A stretch of DNA of 11,905 nucleotides, from NCBI GenBank assembly GCA_965602225.1, contig CBFCYE010000051.1, positions 1 through 11,905 of the forward strand. Reading direction: 5' to 3'. Source of the stretch: Tenderia sp965602225. Its GTDB lineage: Bacteria > Pseudomonadota > Gammaproteobacteria > Tenderiales > Tenderiaceae. Below, one piece after another: positions 1-5,964 of this stretch. The notes beneath the pieces are model-generated. The model did no database searches, had not been told where the DNA came from, and was given only the letters and a program-made list of their open reading frames with translations. The stretch's first letter is position 1; each line of letters opens with the position of its first letter. The translations under genes were made by a program, and so were the position numbers.

Positions 1-54
1 GATGCTGTTGTCGCCTACGTCATGCAGGTTTTTATAGATAAAGATCTTCGCTAG
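1..54 (+). CDS. 3' end of an unidentified upstream gene (partial)
   Basis: Frame 1 is open from the left edge and ends in TAG at 52-54, giving the last 17 residues DAVVAYVMQVFIDKDLR. The helical DAVVAYV pattern is reminiscent of the C-terminal helix of small c-type cytochromes, but 17 residues are far too few to assign a family. The stop codon sits inside an inverted repeat, which suits the end of a transcription unit. The other two forward frames also reach stops quickly, so even the coding frame is only moderately supported. Confidence 0.4.
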   Translation, partial: DAVVAYVMQVFIDKDLR

Positions 55-61
55 GCGAAGA
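45..61 (+). terminator. perfect 7-bp hairpin centred on a stop codon; weak terminator candidate
   Basis: TCTTCGC, loop TAG, GCGAAGA form a perfect 7-bp stem whose 3-nt loop is the stop codon of the upstream partial gene. It is not followed directly by a T-run: the T-rich stretch starts about 20 bp later (80-85). It may be a degenerate terminator or an end-of-message hairpin separating the upstream gene from argC. Confidence 0.35.
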
Positions 62-130
62 CAAATCTGAGTTATTATATTTTTTGAATCAGTTTTATTG
101 TTAAGAACAAATGTTGGAGAAATTGAGAGC

Positions 131-1159
131 ATGATCAAGGCAGGCATAGTGGGCGGCACGGGTTACACCGGCGTGGAGTTGCTGCGCTTATTGGCGATGC
201 ACCCTGAGGTTGAGTTGCGGGTGATTACCTCGCGCTCTGAAGCAGGGATGCCCGTCGCGGATATGTTTCCCAATCTGCGTAACAAAGTTGATCTCTGTTT
301 TAGTGAGCCAACGCTGGAAAATCTGTCGCAGTGTGATGTGGTGTTCTATGCCACCCCGCATGGTGTCGCCATGGCAGGTGCTACAGCGTTGCTAGACAAG
401 GGTGTGAAGATTATCGATCTTGGTGCTGATTTTCGTATCAAGGATATTCCAACCTGGGAACAGTGGTATGGCATGCAGCACACCACACCAGAATTGGTGG
501 CCGAGGCGGTCTATGGTCTGCCTGAGGTAAATCGAGATGAAATAAAGTCGGCGCGTTTGATTGCCTGTCCTGGTTGTTATCCCACCGCTGTGCAGCTGGG
601 CTTTATGCCTTTGCTGGAAAACGGTCTGGTGGATATTGATCATCTGATTGCTGATGCTAAATCGGGTGTTAGTGGTGCAGGCCGCAAGGCCAATGTCGGT
701 GCGCTTCTGTGTGAAAGCAGTGAAAGTTTTAAGGCTTACGCGGTGGCGGGTCACAGACACCTGCCAGAAATTAGTCAGGGCTTGAGACAGATGGCGGACG
801 CAAATGTTGGTCTTACCTTTGTGCCACATCTAACGCCGATGATTCGTGGTATTCATGCCACTCTGTATGCAACATTAAAGAGTGATGTCGATTTGCAATC
901 GCTTTATGAACAGCGTTATCAAGATGAGACATTTGTTGATGTGATGCCGGCTGGTTCTCATCCAGAGACGCGTAGCGTTAAAGGTGCAAATCAATGTCGT
1001 ATTGCCATTCATCGACCTCAGGGTGGTGATACTGTGGTGGTGTTGTCTGTCATTGATAATCTGGTTAAAGGGGCTGCGGGTCAGGCGGTGCAGAATATGA
1101 ATATCATGTTTGCCCTGGACGAAAGTGCGGGTCTGAATAGTATTGCTTTGTTGCCATGA
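131..1159 (+). CDS. argC: N-acetyl-gamma-glutamyl-phosphate reductase (ArgC)
   Basis: Catalyses the NADPH-dependent reduction of N-acetyl-glutamyl-phosphate to N-acetylglutamate semialdehyde, the third step of arginine biosynthesis, in the cytoplasm. The product is 342 aa, normal for the long type-1 ArgC. The dinucleotide-binding loop GGTGYTG is at residues 8-14. The active-site block ACPGCYPTA has the catalytic cysteine at Cys149, and the conserved HRH follows near residue 213. The ATG at 131 is chosen because it puts the NADP-binding strand (MIKAGIVGGTGYTG) at the N-terminus as in relatives, with GGAGA at 116-120 upstream. A TTG at 98 would add 11 atypical residues. It probably shares a transcript with the next gene, 31 bp downstream. 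No convincing ArgR box is visible. Confidence 0.97.
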   Translation: MIKAGIVGGTGYTGVELLRLLAMHPEVELRVITSRSEAGMPVADMFPNLRNKVDLCFSEPTLENLSQCDVVFYATPHGVAMAGATALLDKGVKIIDLGADFRIKDIPTWEQWYGMQHTTPELVAEAVYGLPEVNRDEIKSARLIACPGCYPTAVQLGFMPLLENGLVDIDHLIADAKSGVSGAGRKANVGALLCESSESFKAYAVAGHRHLPEISQGLRQMADANVGLTFVPHLTPMIRGIHATLYATLKSDVDLQSLYEQRYQDETFVDVMPAGSHPETRSVKGANQCRIAIHRPQGGDTVVVLSVIDNLVKGAAGQAVQNMNIMFALDESAGLNSIALLP

Positions 1160-1190
1160 TGATAGCGCTGTTGAATCAAGGGTGGGATAG

Positions 1191-1907
1191 ATGAAAACGG
1201 GTGAGTTGGTAGTCAAGAGCCACCGTCCCTGGCAGCGCTGGCTGATGTTGATCGGTAGCTGGGTGGGTGTTTTTGCCGTTGCTCTTTTTAGTTATTGGCT
1301 GGGGCAGATTCAGGCCGGTTACAACCTTGTTGAGACTGCCTATGAACGTGAAACTCTTCAGCAAGCGTTGACCGAGCAGAAAGATAAAACCAAGCAGCAG
1401 GGTGAGCAGGTAACGGTGTTAGAGAGGACTCAGGTTATCGATAGCCAGAGCTATGATGTTGTCCGCAATGATCTCAAGCAGCTGCAGGAAGAAAATCTGG
1501 AGTTGCGTGAAGAGGTGGAATTTTATCGTGGTATTGTTTCTCCGAGTGATCGCCAGGCGGGTTTGGCGGTTCAAATTTTTAAACTAGAATCGGCAGACGA
1601 AGAAGGGCTTTATCACTTTGAGTTAGTTATGAGTCAGGTGTTGAAGAATGAACGCTTTGTTAAAGGGGTGGTAAAGCTGTTTGTGCATGGGGTGCAGGAT
1701 GGTGAGCCGCTAAGTCTTGATTTTAGAGATATCTCGCCGAATAAAAGTGTTGGTCGTAATCTCAGTTTTCGTTATTTTCAACGAATGGATGGGGAGATTC
1801 GTCTGCCAGAGGGGTTTGTTCCCAGGAGCGTGATGATTGAGATGAAGCCGCAAAAACGCAATGCGCTAACTAAAACGTTTGATTGGCAAGAGGCTAGTGC
1901 TGGTTAG
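1191..1907 (+). CDS. single-pass membrane coiled-coil protein, DUF6776-like
   Basis: Protein of 238 aa of unknown function. Residues 17-39 form one hydrophobic transmembrane helix preceded by basic residues (HRPWQR), so the rest is predicted to be periplasmic. Residues 48-113 are heptad-rich and Gln/Glu-rich (coiled coil), and residues 123-225 look like a compact beta-rich domain (LAVQIFKLE, HFELVMSQV, GVVKLFVHG). The position immediately after argC and before the bactofilin/erpA region matches a conserved hypothetical of Pseudomonas that I recall as DUF6776; that name is from memory. The RBS is a GGTGGGA run at 1181-1187. The stop overlaps the stop of the convergent gene by 4 bp. The context suggests an envelope role, but no activity can be assigned. 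Confidence 0.8.
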   Translation: MKTGELVVKSHRPWQRWLMLIGSWVGVFAVALFSYWLGQIQAGYNLVETAYERETLQQALTEQKDKTKQQGEQVTVLERTQVIDSQSYDVVRNDLKQLQEENLELREEVEFYRGIVSPSDRQAGLAVQIFKLESADEEGLYHFELVMSQVLKNERFVKGVVKLFVHGVQDGEPLSLDFRDISPNKSVGRNLSFRYFQRMDGEIRLPEGFVPRSVMIEMKPQKRNALTKTFDWQEASAG

Positions 1908-3145
1908 GCTGGGCCTTCGTAGACGATGCGCCAGATGCCGTCTTCTTCCTGACGCCAGTGCTGTTGTTTTTGTGAGCTTTGTTTGTAGTTGTTGCTGTCG
2001 TAATTCTGTGTGAATGTGATCACTCGCAGATTGTCCTGGCCTGGATAGGCAAAGACGCTGACGTCAGTGAGGCCAACATTGATGAAAGATTTGTTTTTCC
2101 CGACGCGGCGTTTGTGTGAGGACCAGCGGTTGTAACCCATCTTCTTGGAGCGAAAATTATTTGAGTAGTGGCTCAGATAACGATCGACATCGAGGCTTTG
2201 CCAGTCCTGTTGCCAGCTATCTAATACGGTGCTGAATTCATCGCTTTTCTGGACAGAGGTTTCGGGATTTTGCCAGTCGATAGATTCGGTAATAATGACA
2301 GGTGTTTTGCCTGGCTCGATAAGTGGTTTAATCGCAAGAAAGTCGTTGTTACTGAGCGTGACACAGCCATCGGATGCCCGTGGGCTGCGACTGTAGGTGT
2401 TTAGTGGCGTGCCATGTAGCCAGATGCCGTGCCCAGTCTTTCCTGCCAATTTATCGATCACATTTGGATAGTTAATAGGAAAGGCGCCTGAACCGTAAAA
2501 GTCGGGCAATTTGGCTGGATCAAGAAACTTTGTGACGTGATAAACGCCAATAGGGGTTCTTTTATCGCCCTCTCGCTCTTTTACGGCACCATTTTTGCCA
2601 ATGGAAATGTAATAGTCGGTGACCAGGCTGAGTTTTCCGTGGTCGTTGGCATAAAGGTAGAGGCGTGATTTGCTGAGATCGACGATAACAATATGCTTGG
2701 TGTCGTCTGCAAGTTTTATCAGGTTGGTTGGTATGATGTCATTGCCAGGGTGGCTTAAATGGTGCTGCCAGCGTGCCTGTGCTTCCTGTTTTAGTCCGGA
2801 TAAATCATTGGCCGAGCCTGTACCCAGAATGGCATTGCCAAAGTCATTGATTGGGCCTGTTTTGGCTAACAGTAAATCAGCATATATCAGTTGTGCCAGT
2901 TTGAATTTTGGATTGTTCTGGACCAGGCCTTCGATTTTTTCCATCGCACCATCAAAGCGCTGATTTTGAATGTCTTGCAGTGTAGTGATCAGCTGGTCTT
3001 CGTTCAGGTTTTGAAGTTGTTCCTGAGTGCTGGGCAAGACGGTGTTTGCTTGAGCAGGGATGTTTAATGCTAATGATAAGGCTAGGCCCAGCCAGATCTT
3101 TTGCCCTTTAATATTGGCTGCTAGCATGTGTTTATCTTGGATCAT
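1904..3145 (-). CDS. exported YkuD-fold L,D-transpeptidase/L,D-carboxypeptidase with C-terminal NTF2-like domain (Csd6/Pgp2-like)
   Basis: Predicted periplasmic peptidoglycan-modifying enzyme of 413 aa. The signal peptide ends near residue 33 (IPAQA|N). A helical, TPR-like N-terminal region covers about 40-135 and the YkuD catalytic domain about 150-288. Its conserved HGIWLHGTP carries His244, and RASDGCV carries the nucleophile Cys261 with Ser258 and Gly260; the usual HGC is DGC here. Residues 302-411 form an NTF2-like domain (SWQQDWQSLDVDRYLSHY). This three-part layout resembles Helicobacter Csd6 and Campylobacter Pgp2, which trim tetrapeptide stems as L,D-carboxypeptidases and set helical shape, so hydrolysis is as likely as crosslinking. 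The start at 3145 makes an ATGA overlap with the upstream TPR gene, implying coupled translation. An internal Met7 is an alternative start. Confidence 0.88.
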   Translation of the reverse strand: MIQDKHMLAANIKGQKIWLGLALSLALNIPAQANTVLPSTQEQLQNLNEDQLITTLQDIQNQRFDGAMEKIEGLVQNNPKFKLAQLIYADLLLAKTGPINDFGNAILGTGSANDLSGLKQEAQARWQHHLSHPGNDIIPTNLIKLADDTKHIVIVDLSKSRLYLYANDHGKLSLVTDYYISIGKNGAVKEREGDKRTPIGVYHVTKFLDPAKLPDFYGSGAFPINYPNVIDKLAGKTGHGIWLHGTPLNTYSRSPRASDGCVTLSNNDFLAIKPLIEPGKTPVIITESIDWQNPETSVQKSDEFSTVLDSWQQDWQSLDVDRYLSHYSNNFRSKKMGYNRWSSHKRRVGKNKSFINVGLTDVSVFAYPGQDNLRVITFTQNYDSNNYKQSSQKQQHWRQEEDGIWRIVYEGPA

Positions 3146-4086
3146 TTGCCTACTTCAGTTTCCAGTGCGATGCGCCATTGATCCTGCTCTAGTTTGAGCA
3201 GTAGCAGCTTGATTGATTTTTCGGCAAAGCGATCGGATTTGTAACTTTGTTTGAGTTTAACGCCGACGGCGGTTGGGCTGAGAATGGTAGTTTGCATATT
3301 GCTGATACCTATCTTTATAAACTTTGGCGATTTGAGGCGGTCACGCCGTTGTTTCTGCCATGTTGCCAGAGAGCTGCTGCCTAATGGTTTGAAATCGGCG
3401 CTGTAAAATTCCAGGTAGCTGTCAGGGTCTTGCTCCGACCAAGCTTCACTCCAGGCGACGATTCTGCTCTCTACTCTACTTATATCGACTTCTTCAGCTG
3501 TTTTTGTAACAGTTTCTTGTTTTTGTACCTGCGGCATGATTTCGGCCGGGCTAAGTTGTTCTATGGTTGGCTGTTCAGTTTTTTGCAGCGATAGCAATTC
3601 TGTGACCAGACGAAGATTAGGGGCTGCCGCTGCCGGGGCTGTTGATTTGCCGTCATTGAAGGCCTTGTTGTAGGCGACGCTGGCCAGGGCCTTGTATATA
3701 TCACTCAGGTTTTCATGGGCAGTTGCATAACTGGGGTGGGTATTAAGGGCGGACTGAAGAGCGCCCTCTGCCTTTTCGAAGCCTTGTTGTTTGGCGTATA
3801 GAACCGCCAGATTATTGCGTGGTTCGGGCAGGGTTGGGTATTCAGAGATGATCGCTTCGTAAATATTGATGGCTTTTTCTGGCTGATCCAGCTCAGACAA
3901 GGTGGTGGCATGTAAAAAGCGAAGCTCAACATCGTCGGGAGTGTTGCTTAACAAGCTTTCAATTTTTGGCAGGGCTTCTTGAAAGCGGTTTTGACTAAGG
4001 AGTTTCTGGATATCGTCTACCGAGCTTGCCCAGCTGACATTGCTTCCCAGTACTAGAAGTAAGGTTATTAGGCTTTGGCGCAGCAT
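3142..4086 (-). CDS. exported TPR protein with C-terminal NTF2-like domain
   Basis: Probable periplasmic scaffold or partner of the transpeptidase-fold enzyme that follows it. Of 314 aa, residues 1-20 are a signal peptide (cut after SWA). About three TPR units span 23-140; the clearest is EPRNNLAVLYAKQQGFEKAEGA. A low-complexity Pro/Ala/Gln linker covers about 145-200, and an NTF2-like domain covers about 205-312 (AWSEAWSEQDPDSYLEFYSADF ... QWRIALETEV). That last domain aligns along its length with the end of the neighbouring enzyme, including the W-x-x-x-W, D-x-D/S-Y-L and W-R-I positions. No enzymatic motif is visible. The stop overlaps the next start (ATGA). The ATG at 4086 has no strong Shine-Dalgarno sequence; the upstream stretch is A-rich instead. 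Confidence 0.85.
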   Translation of the reverse strand: MLRQSLITLLLVLGSNVSWASSVDDIQKLLSQNRFQEALPKIESLLSNTPDDVELRFLHATTLSELDQPEKAINIYEAIISEYPTLPEPRNNLAVLYAKQQGFEKAEGALQSALNTHPSYATAHENLSDIYKALASVAYNKAFNDGKSTAPAAAAPNLRLVTELLSLQKTEQPTIEQLSPAEIMPQVQKQETVTKTAEEVDISRVESRIVAWSEAWSEQDPDSYLEFYSADFKPLGSSSLATWQKQRRDRLKSPKFIKIGISNMQTTILSPTAVGVKLKQSYKSDRFAEKSIKLLLLKLEQDQWRIALETEVGK

Positions 4087-4139
4087 TTGTTTTTGCTTGT
4101 ATGTTATTTAGAATTTAGTGATTCTACCGTGTTTTTTCT

Positions 4140-4168
4140 AAAAAACTCAATGTGTTGAGTCTTTTTTT
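4140..4168 (-). terminator. intrinsic terminator after the SH3-domain gene, potentially bidirectional
   Basis: The + strand shows A6, then ACTCAA-tgtg-TTGAGT, then C and T7. Read on the - strand, the 6-bp stem is followed at once by a T6 tract, fitting a Rho-independent terminator for the SH3-domain gene ending at 4181. The flanking A and T runs can extend the stem through a G-U pair. The stem is AT-rich, so efficiency is uncertain. It divides the SH3 gene from the TPR/transpeptidase pair even though all three genes point the same way. Confidence 0.7.
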
Positions 4169-4180
4169 GGGGTTTCGTTG

Positions 4181-4738
4181 CTAGAGGCTGTGGCCGCCGA
4201 GTTTTTTGGCTACTTGTTGCTTATTCCAGAGGATGCCAAGTGTAAATGCCAGGGCTAAAAAGGCTATGAATGTGGTGGCAAGAAAAAACAGGGTGTTATC
4301 TTTATCTGGGGTCAATTCAGCGAGTTTGCTATTTAGGATCTTTATGTCTTTGTTGAGCAACTCAAGGCTGTGTCTGAGCTGCTGTTTTTCACTATCCGTG
4401 GTTTTTAGCTTTAGCTGAAGTTGTTTTAGTTCTTGCAGGGTATTTTTGTATTCAATTTCCATTTCCTGCAGCAGGATTTTGGCTGGTGGTGTTTTGCTTA
4501 GATAGAGGCTGCGCACCCAGCCTTTTTTTCCATCTGCAATACGGACGTATGAATAGTCGCCATCATTTTTTAGAAACTCAACTTTTTCTCCAGAGGTTAT
4601 GACCTTGAATGGTGATGTCTGGCTGCTGTGATCGCTTCTGACGCCAACGCGCAAATTATCGCCGACGTACAGAGTTGCAGCTTGACTGATAGCGGTCAGG
4701 CTGAGTAGTAATCCGGCAAAAATAATTTTCTTTATCAA
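4181..4738 (-). CDS. exported SH3b / coiled-coil / C-terminal membrane anchor protein (YgiM/TIGR04211-like)
   Basis: Protein of 185 aa with four visible parts. A signal peptide covers 1-20 (AISQA|A). A bacterial SH3 domain covers about 22-82 (LYVGDNLRVGVRS ... GDYSYVRIADGKKGWVRSLYL). A Leu/Lys/Glu/Gln coiled coil covers about 88-143, and a C-terminal transmembrane helix about 149-171 precedes a short basic tail. This is the usual layout of the proteobacterial YgiM-type SH3 family. SH3b domains often bind peptidoglycan, so an envelope role is likely but the exact function is unknown. The start is TTG at 4736-4738; no ATG precedes the signal peptide and the Shine-Dalgarno is poor, suggesting modest expression. 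It is divergent from the bactofilin gene. Confidence 0.85.
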   Translation of the reverse strand: MIKKIIFAGLLLSLTAISQAATLYVGDNLRVGVRSDHSSQTSPFKVITSGEKVEFLKNDGDYSYVRIADGKKGWVRSLYLSKTPPAKILLQEMEIEYKNTLQELKQLQLKLKTTDSEKQQLRHSLELLNKDIKILNSKLAELTPDKDNTLFFLATTFIAFLALAFTLGILWNKQQVAKKLGGHSL

Positions 4739-4746
4739 ACTAGTAT

Positions 4747-4762
4747 CTATAATCCGTTATAG
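4747..4762. repeat. inverted repeat CTATAA-TCCG-TTATAG just upstream of the SH3 gene
   Basis: A perfect 6-bp inverted repeat with a 4-nt centre lies 9-24 bp upstream of the TTG start of the - strand SH3 gene. On the - strand it contains TATAAC and TATAGA, either of which could serve as a -10 element. It could therefore be promoter sequence, an operator or a 5'-leader hairpin. No matching -35 is obvious. Confidence 0.3.
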
Positions 4763-4843
4763 CGATCTGGTTGTGAGATAACTGCGTGTTTTGGCTGTTA
4801 TTTCCGTATTAGCAAGATTGTTTCCCGCTAACTCACATGGTAC

Positions 4844-4869
4844 GGTTGCATCAAATATTTTATGCTACC
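4844..4869. repeat. imperfect 26-bp palindrome in the SH3/bactofilin divergent region; possible operator
   Basis: GGTTGCAT and ATGCTACC are inverted copies (7 of 8 positions) separated by a 10-bp AT-rich centre (CAAATATTTT). The size and symmetry suit a dimeric helix-turn-helix regulator. It lies in the 292-bp gap 4739-5030 between divergent envelope genes, the only sizeable spacer among the intact genes. I see no convincing sigma70 promoter for either gene in that gap and no gene-sized reading frame, only ORFs of up to about 22 codons without good ribosome sites. Confidence 0.3.
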
Positions 4870-5030
4870 TAGAGTTGTATCGGCGTTAGTAAATAATACT
4901 TAATGCTTTGAAGTTACATGGTTATATGGGGTCAAGGGAATTTTTTTTATGGAGTGGTTAAACTTCCTGCTCAGGTAAACCGATAAGTTATATTACTCAG
5001 GATGATTATCTACAGGATGTTCTAAAAATT

Positions 5031-5423
5031 ATGTTTTCGAGCAAAAAACGCAAGTCCGCCAAAATAGATTCGTTGATTGGCCAAAACACTTTGTTGAGTG
5101 GCGATGTGGAGTTTAGTGGGGGATTCCATATTGATGGCAAGCTCAAAGGTAGTGTCAGGGCGGTTGAGCCTTCATCGCTTTTGACTTTGAGTGATCAGGG
5201 GGTGGTTGAAGGTGATGTGCATGTGCCGAATATCATTCTTAACGGTACGGTGATTGGTGATGTTTACGCCAGTGAGCGCGTTGAGCTGGCATCTAATGCC
5301 AAGGTGATTGGCAATGTTTATTACAATTTGATTGAGATGGCGATGGGGGCCGAGGTCAATGGCAATCTTGTCCATCAGGCAGAGCCAAGCGAGTCGGTGG
5401 CCGAAATTCTAAACCCTTCGTAA
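5031..5423 (+). CDS. bactofilin (polymer-forming cytoskeletal protein)
   Basis: Bactofilins self-assemble without nucleotide into beta-helical filaments on the inner face of the membrane and position cell-wall enzymes. This one is 130 aa, typical for the family. A short basic N-terminal tail (FSSKKRKSAK) precedes the hallmark block SLIGQNTLLSGDVEFSGGFH and DGKLKGSV. Repeating right-handed beta-helix turns follow (GVVEGDVHVPNIILNGTVIGDVYASERVELASNAKVIGNVYY) to about residue 115, and then a disordered acidic tail. The ATG at 5031 fits the family start; the only ribosome-site-like sequence is a distant AGGA at 5013-5016. Neighbouring wall genes (YkuD enzyme, M23 peptidase) are plausible clients, though this is inference. 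Confidence 0.93.
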   Translation: MFSSKKRKSAKIDSLIGQNTLLSGDVEFSGGFHIDGKLKGSVRAVEPSSLLTLSDQGVVEGDVHVPNIILNGTVIGDVYASERVELASNAKVIGNVYYNLIEMAMGAEVNGNLVHQAEPSESVAEILNPS

Positions 5424-5476
5424 TCTGTGCTGTTGAACCTGAGGCTGGCTGTTGTTGTCTCAATGATAGCTGGAAT

Positions 5477-5504
5477 TTTCCTGACTACGGTTCTGGGGTA
5501 TAAT
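5477..5504 (+). promoter_or_regulatory. probable erpA promoter overlapping an IscR-type operator candidate
   Basis: A consensus TATAAT is at 5499-5504, 36 bp before the erpA ATG; the -35 (TTTTCC at 5476-5481, spacer 17) is poor. Overlapping it, CCTGACTA at 5480-5487 matches the left half of the E. coli IscR type-1 site (SYYGACTR), and GGGTAT at 5496-5501 matches the outer part of the right half (RRSTAT) in correct register. The inner right half (YAGTC) is not conserved. A weak -35 with a regulator site fits a gene controlled by Fe-S status, as erpA is in E. coli. Confidence 0.35.
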
Positions 5505-5540
5505 CTAGCCAATCAAGTAATACATTAGAGGTTTGATTCC

Positions 5541-5900
5541 ATGACTATAGCGACAGCAGAATTAGAAAACGATTCTCCGGTAACCTTTTTCGACAGTGCC
5601 GTAAACAAGGTGCGTGAGCTGATTGATGAAGAAGGCAATGAGGCGCTTAAATTGCGCATTTATATTACCGGTGGTGGTTGTTCCGGGTTTCAGTACGGTT
5701 TTACCTTCGATGAAAATGTCAACGATGGCGATACGGTTGTTGAGAAGGGCGGCGTTAGCCTGTTGATCGATCCGATGAGCTATCAGTATCTGATTGGTGC
5801 CGAGATTGATTACAAGGATGACCTGGAGGGCGCACATTTTGTGATCCGTAATCCAAATGCATCAACAACCTGTGGTTGTGGTTCGTCCTTCTCTGTTTGA
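5541..5900 (+). CDS. erpA: A-type iron-sulfur cluster carrier ErpA
   Basis: A 119-aa HesB/IscA-family protein that receives Fe-S clusters from the assembly scaffold and inserts them into apoproteins, essential in E. coli for isoprenoid synthesis enzymes. All three cluster-ligand cysteines are present: Cys47 in GGGCSGFQYG, and Cys111 and Cys113 in the C-terminal TCGCGSSFSV, which is the ErpA-type ending. A Shine-Dalgarno AGAGG (5527-5531) lies 9 bp before the ATG. It has its own apparent promoter and ends at a strong bidirectional terminator, so it is probably monocistronic. The place near argC and anmK matches the Pseudomonas order as I recall it. Confidence 0.97.
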   Translation: MTIATAELENDSPVTFFDSAVNKVRELIDEEGNEALKLRIYITGGGCSGFQYGFTFDENVNDGDTVVEKGGVSLLIDPMSYQYLIGAEIDYKDDLEGAHFVIRNPNASTTCGCGSSFSV

Positions 5901-5923
5901 TATTAAGTTTTAATTGCTACAAA

Positions 5924-5960
5924 AAAAACGCCAGCCCTGTTTTAGGGGGCTGGCGTTTTT
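5924..5960. terminator. strong bidirectional intrinsic terminator between erpA and anmK
   Basis: CGCCAGCCC (5929-5937) pairs with GGGCTGGCG (5947-5955), a perfect 9-bp GC-rich stem with a 9-nt loop, flanked by A8 on the left and T5 on the right. It therefore works on both strands and serves the convergent genes erpA (+) and anmK (-), whose stop codon begins 5 bp beyond it. Confidence 0.93.
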
Positions 5961-5964
5961 CGTT

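Noticed and set aside
81..100. ArgR operator upstream of argC (TTTGAATCAGTTTTATTG)
   Set aside because: Only the left half matches the ARG-box consensus; the right half and half of the central positions do not.
98..130. Upstream TTG start for ArgC at 98
   Set aside because: It would add 11 residues before the conserved MIKAGIVGGTGYTG start, and the ATG at 131 fits family length.
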